Below, in pieces: positions 43,613 to 53,388 of a DNA stretch of 64,000 nt. The stretch lies in assembly GCA_030431475.1 (NCBI GenBank), contig JAUIJD010000009.1:1-64000 (forward strand), written 5' to 3'. The notes beneath the pieces are model-generated. The model was not told the DNA's origin. It worked only from the letters and a program-made list of their open reading frames with translations, and searched no databases. The DNA comes from Verrucomicrobiia bacterium (lineage in GTDB: Bacteria; Verrucomicrobiota; Verrucomicrobiia; Verrucomicrobiales; Akkermansiaceae). A program made the translations under genes and the position numbers. Each line of letters starts with the position of its first letter. Within the stretch, counting starts at the first letter, position 1.

Positions 43613-45244
43613 CTATTTCCGGGCTTCCGACTGGCTCGTGGCGCGCTCAAGAGCGCCGGCGATGAAGCCGGAGAAGAGCGGATGGGCCTTGTTCGGCTTG
43701 CTCTGGAACTCGGGATGGAATTGCGCGGCGAGGTAGAACGGGTGCTCCGGGAGCTCGACGATCTCGACCAGGCCTTCCGCCGCCGATACCGAGGAAATGA
43801 CCAATCCAGCCTCCTGCAGGCGATCCTGGAAGTCGGAATTGAACTCGTAGCGGTGACGGTGGCGCTCGTGAATCCGGTCGACCCCGCCGTAGAGATCCGA
43901 GGCCCGGGTGCCGGCGAAGAGGATGCTTTCGCAGGAACCGAGACGCATGGTGGCCCCCATGTCCTTCACGCCCTTCTGTTCTTCCTGCAGGCAGATCACC
44001 GGATACTTGGTATCCTTCTCAAATTCGGTCGAGTTGGCGTCGCGCAGCTTGCAGACGTTCCGGGCGAACTCGATCGTGGCCACCTGCATGCCGAGGCAGA
44101 TGCCGAAGTAGGGAATGCCTTCCTCGCGGGCGTATCGCGCCGCGAGCACCTTGCCTTCGATGCCCCGGTCACCGAAGCCGCCGGGGACGAGGATGCCGTC
44201 GACGTCGCCGATCACCGATTTCGCGCCGTGTTTCTCGATCGCTTCGGCTTCAACCCGGACGATCCCGACCTTCACGTCGTGCTTGGCGCCGGCGTGGATG
44301 AGGGACTCGTAGATCGACTTGTAGGCGTCCTGCAGCTCGATGTACTTGCCCACCACCGCGATGGTCACGCGGTTCTTCGGGTGAATCACCTTGTCGACGA
44401 AGCCCTCCCAGTCCTCGAGGTCGGGCGAGGGGGTGTGGCCGAGCCCGATCTTGTCGACCACGAGGCGGTCGATCTTGTCGCGCCGGAGGTCGAGCGGGCA
44501 CTCGTAGATGGTGTGGGCCACGTCGCGGAAGGCGACGACGTTCTTCTTCTCGACGTTGCAGAACATCGCGATCTTGCGGCGGTTGTCCTCGTCGAGGTCG
44601 GCTTCGGTGCGGCAGATGATGATGTCGGGCTGGATGCCGATCTCCCGCAGCTTGGCGACCGACTGCTGGGTCGGCTTGGTCTTCACCTCACCCGCGGCCT
44701 TGATGAAGGGCAGCAGGGTGACATGGATGAAGCAGACGTTCTCCTTGCCGACCTCGAGCGCGAACTGGCGCAGGGCCTCGAGGAAAAGAAGGCCCTCCAT
44801 GTCGCCGACCGTGCCGCCGATCTCGGTGATCAGGACATCGACGTCGGCATTGTCATTGGTGACCTGATGGAGGCGCGACTTGATCTCGTCGGTGACGTGC
44901 GGAATGAACTGGACGGTCTTGCCGAGATACTCGCCCTTGCGCTCCTTCCGGATGACCGCGTCGAAGACCTGGCCGGAGGTCAGGTTGTTCATCTGCGAGA
45001 GCACCCCCGAGGTGAATCGCTCGTAGTGGCCGAGGTCGAGGTCGGTCTCGGCACCATCGTCGAGCACGTAGACCTCGCCGTGCTGGAAGGGCGACATGGT
45101 GCCGGGGTCGACGTTGAGGTAGGGGTCGAACTTTTGCATCAGCACCTTCAGCCCGCGGTGCTCGAGGAGGGTGCCGATGGAGGCGGCGGCGAGGCCTTTC
45201 CCAAGGGAGGAAACGACGCCGCCGGTGACGAAGATGTATTTCAT
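43613..45244 (-). CDS. pyrG: CTP synthase
   Basis: PyrG amidates UTP to CTP using glutamine and ATP. The 543-residue protein has the synthetase domain [20 protein letters not shown] at the start, [20 protein letters not shown] and [13 protein letters not shown] class I glutaminase domain follows, with FGICLGMQ (nucleophile Cys) and FHPEFQSKP (His and Glu). Full length for the family. The region where a ribosome-binding site should lie is occupied by C-rich heptamer repeats on the coding strand. Confidence 0.97.
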   Translation of the reverse strand: MKYIFVTGGVVSSLGKGLAAASIGTLLEHRGLKVLMQKFDPYLNVDPGTMSPFQHGEVYVLDDGAETDLDLGHYERFTSGVLSQMNNLTSGQVFDAVIRKERKGEYLGKTVQFIPHVTDEIKSRLHQVTNDNADVDVLITEIGGTVGDMEGLLFLEALRQFALEVGKENVCFIHVTLLPFIKAAGEVKTKPTQQSVAKLREIGIQPDIIICRTEADLDEDNRRKIAMFCNVEKKNVVAFRDVAHTIYECPLDLRRDKIDRLVVDKIGLGHTPSPDLEDWEGFVDKVIHPKNRVTIAVVGKYIELQDAYKSIYESLIHAGAKHDVKVGIVRVEAEAIEKHGAKSVIGDVDGILVPGGFGDRGIEGKVLAARYAREEGIPYFGICLGMQVATIEFARNVCKLRDANSTEFEKDTKYPVICLQEEQKGVKDMGATMRLGSCESILFAGTRASDLYGGVDRIHERHRHRYEFNSDFQDRLQEAGLVISSVSAAEGLVEIVELPEHPFYLAAQFHPEFQSKPNKAHPLFSGFIAGALERATSQSEARK

Positions 45245-45247
45245 GGT

Positions 45248-45317
<70 letters not shown>

Positions 45318-45318
45318 G

Positions 45319-46068
45319 CTACGAGAGGAGTCGTTCGACCTCGCGGGCCTGGTCGGGGGTATCGACGCCGGGGGAGGTGTCGTCGGTGGTCATCACCCGG
45401 ATCGAGGCGCCGTTTTCGAGGGCGCGGAGCTGCTCGAGGGACTCGGCACGCTCGAGGGGGGTCGGGTGCCAGCTTCGCCAGTTCTCAAGGAAGCGGCGGC
45501 GGTAGGCGTAGAGGCCCTTGTGGCGGAGGACCGTCAGGCCTTCGACGGGATTGCGGAAATAGGGGAGGGGGGAACGGGAGAAATAGAGCGCGCGTCCGTC
45601 GAGCGCGGTGACGACCTTGACGACGTTGGGGTCGGCCACGGCCGGATCATCGGGATCGATCGGGTTGGCGGCCGTCGCCATGTCGAGCGTGGGGTCTCCG
45701 GCCATGGCCGCGGCAAGTTCGTCGATCAACGAGGGGTCGATGAGCGGTTCGTCGCCCTGGATGTTGATCACCACCTCGGCGGCGGGCAGTCCCTCGATCG
45801 CCTCGGCGAGCCGGTCGGTCCCGGTGGGATGGTCCGGCGAGGTCATGATCGCCCGGGCGCCGAAGCCTTCGGCGGCTTCAAGAATACGAGGGTCGTCGGT
45901 GGCGATGACGAGGTCGTCGAGTTTCGAACACCCGCGACAACGATCCCAGACGTGCTGGATCAGCGGCTTGCCCGCGATCGGATGAAGGGGCTTTCCGGGG
46001 AAGCGGGAGGACCCCCAACGTGCTGGGAGGATACCGGTGATGTGGATGCCGCTCGACTCGGAACTCAC
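45319..46068 (-). CDS. kdsB: 3-deoxy-manno-octulosonate cytidylyltransferase
   Basis: KdsB activates Kdo as CMP-Kdo for lipopolysaccharide core synthesis. The 249-residue protein has [17 protein letters not shown] (nucleotide-binding N-terminus), [21 protein letters not shown] and [11 protein letters not shown], then [11 protein letters not shown] and [12 protein letters not shown] start at 46066-46068. It precedes pyrG, which makes the CTP that it uses, with repeats in the gap. Its presence supports a lipopolysaccharide-bearing outer membrane. Confidence 0.94.
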   Translation of the reverse strand: MSSESSGIHITGILPARWGSSRFPGKPLHPIAGKPLIQHVWDRCRGCSKLDDLVIATDDPRILEAAEGFGARAIMTSPDHPTGTDRLAEAIEGLPAAEVVINIQGDEPLIDPSLIDELAAAMAGDPTLDMATAANPIDPDDPAVADPNVVKVVTALDGRALYFSRSPLPYFRNPVEGLTVLRHKGLYAYRRRFLENWRSWHPTPLERAESLEQLRALENGASIRVMTTDDTSPGVDTPDQAREVERLLS

Positions 46069-46137
46069 GGGAATTGCGCTGGGCGGACCCTAAGGGGCAC
46101 GCGATGGAAGGCGCAAGCGCCCGGTGACGAATCCGAC

Positions 46138-46377
46138 CTATTTCGTCCCGGAATCCGTCGAATCGAGGTAGTCGAGGGCCTTCTGGTAGGAACATCCGGA
46201 CAGAAAGTGCTCAAGCCGGGGAGGGAGTGAGCCGCGGTGCCGGTCGTGCCAGGCCACGAGGTCCTCGGAGACCTGACGCAGGAGGTCGAGGTGGGTCTCG
46301 GGATCCCGGTCGCGCAGGTCGTGATCGCCGATGACGTCCAATCGGCGGCGGAGGAGGGCGGCAAGGTCGGGGTGCAT
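46138..46377 (-). CDS. Small protein of unknown function
   Basis: The 79-residue protein (MHPDLAALLRRRLDVIGDHD at the start) is charged and helical-looking, with LRQVSEDLVAWHDRHRG and LEHFLSGCSYQKALDYLD. The last segment resembles the C-terminal piece of small helical proteins found in Verrucomicrobiota. It lies 69 bp upstream of kdsB on the same strand. It is plausible as a gene because coding frame and ATG are clean, but no function is recognised. Confidence 0.6.
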   Translation of the reverse strand: MHPDLAALLRRRLDVIGDHDLRDRDPETHLDLLRQVSEDLVAWHDRHRGSLPPRLEHFLSGCSYQKALDYLDSTDSGTK

Positions 46378-46501
46378 GGGAGGAGGCTGCGTTTCCCCTG
46401 CGGAATGACCAATTCCGAATTACGCCCCCCTGGACCCTCCACCCCTGCCCACGACCAATTCGGGCGTGGACGGGCGCGGGATCGATTCCCTAGCGTGCGC
46501 C

Positions 46502-48085
46502 ATGCTGATCGGGGCGATTGAGACGCACTTCACGGGCTGGGACTGGGCGGTGGTGGCCGCGTACATGCTCGCCACCACCTGGATCGGGCACCTGATGAGC
46601 GGCAAGGCCGCGACGGTGAAGGATTTCTTCCTCGGTGGGCGCTCGATGCCGTGGTGGGCGGTGTCGGGTTCAATGATCGCGACCGAGATCAGCGCCCTGA
46701 CCTTCATCGCGGTGCCGAGCGGCGTGTATGCCGCCAATGGTGACTGGACCTACCTGCAGTGGGGGATCGGCTCCATCATCGCCCGGGTGATCATCGGCTA
46801 CTGGCTGGTTCCCCTCTACTACCGGCGGGAGATCTACAGCCCGTATGATTTCATGGGCGATCGGCTCGGGGAGCCGGTGCGGCGCCTGGTCACGGGTCTG
46901 TTCTCGCTGGGAGCAATCCTCGGCCAGAGCGTGCGGGTGCTGGTGACCGCGGTGATTCTCAATGCGGTGACCGGCTGGAGCATGGCCTGGTGCATCGTCG
47001 CGATCGGGGTCTTCGCCCTGATCTGGACCCTGATGGGAGGCATGCGAACGGTCATCTGGACCGATGTGATCCAGTTCGCCGTGTTCATCGTCGGCGGCCT
47101 GACCGCGCTGGGTTGGCTGGTGGGGCACCTCGGATGGGAACAGATCGTCGAGATCAACCGTCAGTATGCCGCGCCGGACGGAGAGACGGTCGACAAGATG
47201 AGGATCTTCGACTTCACGCTGCCGTGGCAGGATTCGATGCTCAACTACACCTTCTGGGTCGGGGTGATCGCGATGCCTTTCCAGAATCTCGCGGCCTTCG
47301 GCACCGACCAGCTCAATGCGCAGCGGATGTTCTGCTGCGGCACGCCGAAGGAGGCGCGCCGGGCGATGCTGTGGAGCAGCGTGGCGATCGTGACCACGTT
47401 GCTGATGCTCGCCGTCGGTTCGGGCCTTTTCGCCTGGTATCAGTTGAAGGGGGCCACGCCGGACGAGGCCGCCAAGTTCGCGGAGGATCCAAACACCGTG
47501 TTCCCCGTGTGGATCGTCACGGTCCTGCCGCCGGGGCTCACCGGTTTGATCCTGGCGGGAGCTTTCGCCGCGGCGATCTCAAGTCTCGACTCGGTGCTGG
47601 CGGCGTTGTCCCAGACGACGCTGTCGGCGGTGCTCGGGCGCGACAAGGTCGAGTCCATCGAAGGAAGCGCACGGATGGTGCGGCTGTCGCGGATGATGGT
47701 GTGCGTCTGGGCCGTGTTGCTGACGGCCTTCGCCGTGTGGCTGGCGAAGCAGCACCAGGAGGCGGAGAACAAGAACCTGATCGACCTCGCCTTCGGCATG
47801 GTGGCCTACACCTACGGCCCGCTCCTCGGGATCCTCCTGGCGGCGATCCTTCCCGGGCGCCGGAGCTTCGAGGGGATCCTTGTCGGGGTCGGAATCTCCA
47901 TCCTGATGGTGGCGTGGGTCCGACCCGAGTTGCCGAGGGTGCTGGAGGCGCTGAATGTTCAGACCGGGTGGCTGGTCGAGAGTCGTCCGGCACTCGCGTT
48001 TCCGTGGTTCTATCCGATCAATGCCGCGATCACACTCGGCGCGGCGTATCTCCCGATCGGGCGTTGCCGGCGGATCCGCCCGTGA
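46502..48085 (+). CDS. Sodium:solute symporter (SSS family)
   Basis: The 527-residue protein has about 13 membrane helices and the family features VKDFFLGGRSMPWWAVSGSM, EISALTFIAVPSGVYA (first Na-binding helix), LQSV-like GQSVRVLVTAVILNAV, GGMRTVIWTDVIQFAVFIVG and AGAFAAAISSLDSVLAALSQ. These are typical of SSS transporters for sugars, sialic acid or organic solutes. The ATG at 46502 is preferred to an upstream GTG (46466). The substrate is not clear from context. Confidence 0.9.
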   Translation: MLIGAIETHFTGWDWAVVAAYMLATTWIGHLMSGKAATVKDFFLGGRSMPWWAVSGSMIATEISALTFIAVPSGVYAANGDWTYLQWGIGSIIARVIIGYWLVPLYYRREIYSPYDFMGDRLGEPVRRLVTGLFSLGAILGQSVRVLVTAVILNAVTGWSMAWCIVAIGVFALIWTLMGGMRTVIWTDVIQFAVFIVGGLTALGWLVGHLGWEQIVEINRQYAAPDGETVDKMRIFDFTLPWQDSMLNYTFWVGVIAMPFQNLAAFGTDQLNAQRMFCCGTPKEARRAMLWSSVAIVTTLLMLAVGSGLFAWYQLKGATPDEAAKFAEDPNTVFPVWIVTVLPPGLTGLILAGAFAAAISSLDSVLAALSQTTLSAVLGRDKVESIEGSARMVRLSRMMVCVWAVLLTAFAVWLAKQHQEAENKNLIDLAFGMVAYTYGPLLGILLAAILPGRRSFEGILVGVGISILMVAWVRPELPRVLEALNVQTGWLVESRPALAFPWFYPINAAITLGAAYLPIGRCRRIRP

Positions 48086-48189
48086 GGCCGGATCCGGGTC
48101 GCGAGTGACGATCGCCAAACCGTCCGTGGAGACGAGTGCCGGCGAGAGTTGCCGGGACGGAGGGTCGAGCAGCGGTGGGCCACGAGCCG

Positions 48190-48519
48190 CGGTGGCCATG
48201 TGACGAATTTGAAACGGTTGCGGAGGTCGTAAAAAACCGAATAACCCTTAGAAGGTCAAGGGGCTGAAGCCACGCTGGTGTCGAGGCGTCACGCGATTTG
48301 CTTCGGGAGGTTTAACCAATTTTCCGGTCAAGATTTTAAAAATCACAGTCCGTGGAACCCTTGAGGTTTCATTGCGGAACGGTGGAACTGTTAGAGGCCG
48401 TGTGAAAGGCAGTTTCCAAGGGGCGCCGGTCCCTTCCACAATCCCTGAGCGCGCTACCGGCAGGCGGCCGGGGAGTCAGGCGCAATGGAGAAACCCCTAC
48501 ACGATTAGAGCGGCAGAAA
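48190..48519. other. AT-rich region before dnaA, candidate oriC
   Basis: The 434 bp between the symporter stop and dnaA hold no gene. From about 48190 the base composition drops in GC, with CGTAAAAAACCGAATAACCC and AAGATTTTAAAAATCACAG standing out. An AT-rich segment beside dnaA is a typical place for an origin, but I see no clear TTATCCACA boxes, so the call is tentative. The dnaA promoter must also lie here. Confidence 0.35.
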
Positions 48520-49959
48520 ATGGAACGGGCGGAGGCGTTGGCAAGGTCGGGCAGCAATGGCGATCACGAGCAGGCGGAGGGACGATGGGAGGAGGTGTGC
48601 GAACGCCTCAGGGACCTGGTGAGTGACGATGCGTATGACCGGTGGTTCCGGGCATCTCGATTGGCGGCGGTCGATGAGCGCCAGGTCGAGATCGCGGTGC
48701 CCAACGAGATCCACCAGGTGTGGATCGAAACGAATTATTTGAACGAGCTGACCGCGGCCGTCCGGGATGTGTTTCCCGAGGTCGCGGAAGTCCGGGTCGA
48801 TGTGCACGACGGAGTGGAGCCGGCCGAGCCGCGCTCGCCGGAAGCCGGTGCGGATTCCAAGGTCGAGGACGACAACTGGTTCGAGGCGACCGACGGTGCC
48901 ACGCCGGAGGACGAGGAACTCGATCGCCGTCTCAAGAGGGTGGGTCTGAATCCTTCGTTTGCCTTCGGGTCCTTCGTGGTGGGAGCCAACAGCCAGTTCG
49001 CCCATGCCGCCTGTGAAGCCGTCGCGCTGGGCAAGGGGGGAGGCTACAATCCGCTTTTCATCCACGGGGGGCCGGGTCTCGGCAAAACCCACCTGATGCA
49101 GGCCATCGGTCAGGAGTGGATGCGCCGCAATCCGAAGGCGAAGGTGGTCTACCTGACCTGCGAGCGGTTCATCAACGAGTTCATCGATGTGGTCCGCAGC
49201 GGCGGGTTGGAGCGGTTCCGCCGACGCTACCGGACGGCCGATCTGATGCTGATCGACGACATCCAGTTCCTCAGCGGGAAGGAAAGATCCCAGGAAGAGT
49301 TCTTCCACACCTTCAACACTTTGCTCGACGGACGCGGACAGGTGGTCCTGACCAGTGATCGCCCGGCCTCGGAGATCCAGAACCTCGAGCCCCGTCTGGT
49401 GTCGCGCTTCGAGTGCGGGTTGACCGTCGAACTCCAGCCACCCGGATTCGAGACCCGTCTGGCCATTCTCCAACACAAGGTGCGCGAGTGGAAGCTGCGC
49501 CTGGACGAGGGCATCGTGCGGATGCTCGCCGAGCGGATCCGCACCAATGTGCGGCGCCTCGAGGGGGGATTGATGCGGGTGGGGACCTTCGCCTCGCTGG
49601 CCGGCGAACGGGTCACTCCCGAAAAGGTGGAGCATCTGCTGCGCGACTTGTTCCGGGAAGAGAACGGCAAGCAGGTGACCATCGACGCCATTCAGCGACT
49701 CGTTGCCGAGCGCTACGACATGCGTCTCGCCGACATGGCGAGCCGGCGGAGGCCGGCGAGCATCGCGGGGCCCCGCCAGATCGCGATGTATCTCAGCCGC
49801 CGCCTGACCAAGTCATCGCTGATGGAGATCGGCGAAGCCTTCGGCGGCCGCGACCACGGCACCGTGATCCATGCGGTCCGGAAGGTCACGGCACGGATCG
49901 AGACCGACGCCGAGATCCGCAGTCAGGTGGGGCAGATCGAGTCCGAGCTGCGCCGCTGA
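48520..49959 (+). CDS. dnaA: Chromosomal replication initiator protein DnaA
   Basis: DnaA opens the replication origin. The 479-residue protein has an N-terminal oligomerisation domain (VSDDAYDRWFRASRLAAV), an acidic linker, and an AAA+ domain with NPSFAFGSFVVGANSQFAHA, Walker A HGGPGLGKTHLMQAIG, Walker B LMLIDDIQFLSGKERSQEEF and the arginine-finger region. The C-terminal domain IV has the DNA-binding signature GGRDHGTVIHAVRKV. The gene is not next to dnaN or recF. A terminator follows. Confidence 0.97.
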   Translation: MERAEALARSGSNGDHEQAEGRWEEVCERLRDLVSDDAYDRWFRASRLAAVDERQVEIAVPNEIHQVWIETNYLNELTAAVRDVFPEVAEVRVDVHDGVEPAEPRSPEAGADSKVEDDNWFEATDGATPEDEELDRRLKRVGLNPSFAFGSFVVGANSQFAHAACEAVALGKGGGYNPLFIHGGPGLGKTHLMQAIGQEWMRRNPKAKVVYLTCERFINEFIDVVRSGGLERFRRRYRTADLMLIDDIQFLSGKERSQEEFFHTFNTLLDGRGQVVLTSDRPASEIQNLEPRLVSRFECGLTVELQPPGFETRLAILQHKVREWKLRLDEGIVRMLAERIRTNVRRLEGGLMRVGTFASLAGERVTPEKVEHLLRDLFREENGKQVTIDAIQRLVAERYDMRLADMASRRRPASIAGPRQIAMYLSRRLTKSSLMEIGEAFGGRDHGTVIHAVRKVTARIETDAEIRSQVGQIESELRR

Positions 49960-49985
49960 ACCGGTTGGCGCCGGAGAAACGCGAA

Positions 49986-50011
49986 AGGGCGGATCGTTTC
50001 CGATCCGCCCT
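49986..50011 (+). terminator. Terminator of dnaA (possibly bidirectional)
   Basis: AGGGCGGATCG and CGATCCGCCCT form a perfect 11-bp stem around a short TTTC loop, followed by CTCTTGCGTTGG. It lies between convergent dnaA and pgi. The U-run is poor, but the stem is strong. Confidence 0.65.
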
Positions 50012-50089
50012 CTTGCGTTGGAGATTGTCCTGATACCGGCGAGGGTCGTTCCCGCGGCGGGTCTCACCGGGTGAGGCCCAGCCTCCGGA

Positions 50090-51643
50090 TCAGAGCGAGA
50101 AGGTGTCCTCCTTGGGTTCCTTCCCGAGCGCGCCCTGGGCCTCGCCGTTGGCGGTGAGGTGGTTGAGGCAGTGGTAGACGTCCTCGGTGTCGGCATCGAT
50201 CTCGTAGGCGATGTCGGCGGCGGTCTTCGGGTCGGCGGTGATCCGGCTCCGCACCGCGTGGAGGGTTTCGAGAAAGGCCGCCGCCGCTTTCTTGCCGGCC
50301 TCGACGCCCGGTTGGTGGTAGGCGTTGATGTTGACCAGCGAGGCGTAGAAAGAGACGGCGCGCTCGAAGAGGGCGATCAGCACCCCGACCTGGAAGGCAT
50401 CGACCTCGGGGATGGAGATTGTCACCGAGGGGCGGCCGGAATCGTGCAGCGCCTTGCGGGTGCCGCGCAGGAAGCCCTGGAGGTAATCCGCCGAGGTGCT
50501 GCCGGGTTCGACCTCGATGGTGTCGCCGTCGCGACCCTTGCGCACTTCGATGAAGGTGGCGAAGAAGTTCGCGACGCCGTCGCGGAGCTGCTGAACGTAG
50601 GCGTGCTGGTCGGTGGAGCCCTTGTTGCCGTACACCGCGATGCCCTGGTTGACGACGTTCCCGTCGAGGTCCTTCTCCTTGCCGAGGGACTCCATCACGA
50701 GTTGCTGGAGGTATTTCGAGAACAGCACCAGCGAGTCCTTGTAAGGGAGGACGACCATGTCCTTCTCACCGCATCCGTTCCCGGCGGCATGCCAGCAGAG
50801 CGCAAGGCGCATGGCGGCATTGGTGGCGGCGTCGGGCTTGCGGGTCTCGGCATCCATGGCGGCCGCGCCGGCAAGGAAGCGGTCGATGTCGAGCCCCTGG
50901 AGGGCGGCGGGCACGAGGCCGACCGTCGACATCACCGAAGTCCGTCCACCGACCCAGTCCTCCATGGGGAACCGGGTGATGAATCCGTGCTCGTCGGCGA
51001 AGGCGTCCAGCTTCGAGCCCTCGCCGGTGATGGCCACGGCGTGCTTGCCGAAATCCAGTCCGGCGGCGTCGTAGGCGGCCTTGGCCTCGACCATGCCGTT
51101 GCGGGTTTCCGGCGTGCCGCCCGATTTCGAGACGACCAGCACCAGGGTCGAGGCCAGGCCTTCCCGGCCGATCGAGGCCAGCGTGCGGTCGATCCCGGCG
51201 GGGTCGGTGTTGTCGAAGAAGAGGATGGGAAGCCGGGCATGCTCGCCCAAGGCATCGTTCACGAACTGCGGCCCCAGCGCGGAACCGCCGATGCCGATCA
51301 GCAGCACGCGGCGGAAGCCGCCGCCCGACGGCGGGGCGATGCGGCCGGTGTGGACCTGCTCGGCGAAGTCCTTGAGAGCGCGCAGGGGGGCGGTGATCGC
51401 ACGCCGCAGTTCCTCGTTCGGCGCGAGTTCGGGACAGCGCAGCCAGTAGTGGCCGACCATCCGCTGTTCGTCCGGATTGGCGATGGCGCCGGACTCGAGG
51501 GCCTTCATGTCCTCGAAGGCGCGGGTGATCATCGGGTCGAGCGCCGCCAGCTGCTCGGAATCAACCGGAAGCAGGGAGGTGTCGAGCGAGAAACCGAACT
51601 CCGGGTAGCGGAGCAGGGAGGCGGAGTAGTGGTCGAATGACAT
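50090..51643 (-). CDS. pgi: Glucose-6-phosphate isomerase
   Basis: Pgi interconverts glucose 6-phosphate and fructose 6-phosphate. The 517-residue protein has [58 protein letters not shown] (with the catalytic-site Gly-Gly-Arg), [20 protein letters not shown] and [17 protein letters not shown] (family signatures). The layout is that of the longer bacterial Pgi group. apt lies 43 bp upstream on the same strand, so the two may share a transcript. Confidence 0.95.
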   Translation of the reverse strand: MSFDHYSASLLRYPEFGFSLDTSLLPVDSEQLAALDPMITRAFEDMKALESGAIANPDEQRMVGHYWLRCPELAPNEELRRAITAPLRALKDFAEQVHTGRIAPPSGGGFRRVLLIGIGGSALGPQFVNDALGEHARLPILFFDNTDPAGIDRTLASIGREGLASTLVLVVSKSGGTPETRNGMVEAKAAYDAAGLDFGKHAVAITGEGSKLDAFADEHGFITRFPMEDWVGGRTSVMSTVGLVPAALQGLDIDRFLAGAAAMDAETRKPDAATNAAMRLALCWHAAGNGCGEKDMVVLPYKDSLVLFSKYLQQLVMESLGKEKDLDGNVVNQGIAVYGNKGSTDQHAYVQQLRDGVANFFATFIEVRKGRDGDTIEVEPGSTSADYLQGFLRGTRKALHDSGRPSVTISIPEVDAFQVGVLIALFERAVSFYASLVNINAYHQPGVEAGKKAAAAFLETLHAVRSRITADPKTAADIAYEIDADTEDVYHCLNHLTANGEAQGALGKEPKEDTFSL

Positions 51644-51686
51644 GGGGTGGAAGGTAGAGTGTTGAGGGTGCGAATGACGAATGAGG

Positions 51687-52214
51687 TCAGTCGTAGGTGA
51701 TGAGCGACTCGATGCGGTGATCGCCGAGCTTCTCCCGGCCGCTCAGACCGGTGAGTTCGATCAGGAACGTGGCGGCGACGAGGTCGGCCTTCAGGCCGTC
51801 GAGCAGCTGGACCGCCGCCGAGGCGGTGCCGCCGGTGGCCAGGAGGTCGTCGACGAGCAGGACCTTTTCACCGGCGTGAATCGCATCTTCGTGGATCTCG
51901 ACCTCGGCTTCGCCGTACTCGAGGGTGTAGGAGAGTCCGCGGGTGTTCCACGGCAGTTTGCCCTTCTTTCGTACCGGCACGAAGCCGGCGCCCAGCCGGT
52001 CGGCGGCCGCCGCGGCGAAGATGAAACCGCGGGCGTCGATGCCGACGATCTTGTCGATCCCGGCGCCGGAGGCGGTGTCACAGATCAGATCGATGGATTG
52101 ACGGAACAGCTTCGGGTCGGCGAGGACGGGGGTGATGTCGCGAAAGACGATGCCCGGTTTCGGAAAATCCGGGATGTCCCGGATGGCGGCTCGGATCAGC
52201 TCGGCGGAGGCCAT
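51687..52214 (-). CDS. apt: Adenine phosphoribosyltransferase
   Basis: Apt salvages adenine to AMP with PRPP. The 175-residue protein has [20 protein letters not shown] at the start, [25 protein letters not shown], and the PRPP-binding motif [20 protein letters not shown]. Length and order fit the family exactly. The ATG at 52212-52214 is used; the longer frame upstream is not conserved. It is divergent from the sigma-factor gene. Confidence 0.96.
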   Translation of the reverse strand: MASAELIRAAIRDIPDFPKPGIVFRDITPVLADPKLFRQSIDLICDTASGAGIDKIVGIDARGFIFAAAAADRLGAGFVPVRKKGKLPWNTRGLSYTLEYGEAEVEIHEDAIHAGEKVLLVDDLLATGGTASAAVQLLDGLKADLVAATFLIELTGLSGREKLGDHRIESLITYD

Positions 52215-52327
52215 GCGCGGGAGGCTGGGGTAATGGCGGGCCGGGGCCAAGTCTTGATCGCTTTCATTGCTGACAGCGGCCCGCCGGCGTGTAGCCTTGC
52301 CGGCGTTCACCCCCTTGCAGCCCGTCA

Positions 52328-52927
52328 ATGCCGGATGACACCCCCAGGCCGGATCCGGACGCCGATCTCGTGCAGCGCGCGCGCGAAGGGGATACCCGTG
52401 CCTTCGACCAGCTGATCCTCAAGTATGGCGACAAGCTCTACGGGCTGATCTACAACATGACCTCCAACAAGGAGGACACCCACGACCTGCTGCAGGACGT
52501 GTTCGCCAGGGCCTACCACTCGCTGCCGAAGTTCAAGGGGCGATCGACCTTCTACACCTGGATCTACCAGATTGCGATCAACATGACCCTCAACTTCCTG
52601 AAAAAGAGGAAGCGGAGGAGTGGCCTGAGCCTGAACGACATGGAGTCGTCCGTGCAGCAGGACCCGGCGCTCGTCGAGAGCGGGTGGGAGTCGGATCCGG
52701 AGCGTCGCACCAACCTGCACGAACTGCAGAAAAGATTGAACGAAGCGATGCAGCACCTGTCTGAATCCCACAGAACGGTGGTGACACTGTTCGACGTTCA
52801 GGGTCTGCCGCACGGCGAAATCGCCGAGATTCTGAAGGTCTCGGTCGGCACCGTCCGCTCGAGACTGCACTACGCTCACCAACAGCTTCAGACCTACCTG
52901 CAGGACTTCTGGGAACAAAGATTCTAA
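52328..52927 (+). CDS. ECF-type RNA polymerase sigma factor
   Basis: The 199-residue protein has sigma region 2 (FDQLILKYGDKLYGLIYNMT, HDLLQDVFARAYHSLPKFKG, FYTWIYQIAINMTLNFLKKR) and region 4 (LSESHRTVVTLFDVQGLPHG, EIAEILKVSVGTVRSRLHYA), the RpoE-like pattern. The short linker is acidic. It heads a three-gene unit with a membrane protein and an HtrA-like PDZ protein, reminiscent of envelope-stress systems. GC content drops sharply just after its stop. Confidence 0.92.
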   Translation: MPDDTPRPDPDADLVQRAREGDTRAFDQLILKYGDKLYGLIYNMTSNKEDTHDLLQDVFARAYHSLPKFKGRSTFYTWIYQIAINMTLNFLKKRKRRSGLSLNDMESSVQQDPALVESGWESDPERRTNLHELQKRLNEAMQHLSESHRTVVTLFDVQGLPHGEIAEILKVSVGTVRSRLHYAHQQLQTYLQDFWEQRF

Positions 52928-52978
52928 AAAGTTCTTGCAAAAGGGTAAATATTTTAGATTCTTTAACCATCCGACGCC

Positions 52979-53374
52979 GTGAAAGCTAACGATCAACAAC
53001 TCGGGGACCTCCTCTCCCTCAAGCGCCATGAACGGCCGCCCGAGGGATACATGGAGGATTTCCTGCGTGAGTTCCACATGCGCCGCCGCGAAGAGGCGAT
53101 GCAGATGGGATCGCGCACCGGGCTGTGGGAGCGTTTCACCGCATGGCTTGCCGAGCCCGGCTTGGCGAAGTGGGCCTACGGTGCCGGAGTGGCCTATGCC
53201 GCCGTGTTGGCGGTGGTGGTTTCCCTGCCGAAGGGGCAGGAGGTCGATCAGCCTTCGCTGCAACCGGTGAGTCATCCGGTGGTCGAGCCTCTCGAATCCG
53301 CCGCGCCGACCCAACTGGACGAATTGGATCTCCGCCCGTCTTCCGAAGGGAAGCTGGGTGAGCAGGAGTTCTGA
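52979..53374 (+). CDS. Putative membrane-bound anti-sigma factor
   Basis: The 131-residue protein has a cytoplasmic N-terminal part with RHERPPEGYMEDFLREFHMR (an anti-sigma-like amphipathic helix region), one membrane helix (WAYGAGVAYAAVLAVVVSL, about 65-83) and a short extracytoplasmic tail rich in Pro and Glu. No classic zinc-binding ZAS motif is present. GTG start. It lies 51 bp after the sigma gene; the gap is unusually AT-rich (AAATATTTTAGATTCTT). The anti-sigma role is inferred from position and topology. Confidence 0.68.
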   Translation: MKANDQQLGDLLSLKRHERPPEGYMEDFLREFHMRRREEAMQMGSRTGLWERFTAWLAEPGLAKWAYGAGVAYAAVLAVVVSLPKGQEVDQPSLQPVSHPVVEPLESAAPTQLDELDLRPSSEGKLGEQEF

Positions 53375-53388
53375 TCCCTCCGGCGCGC

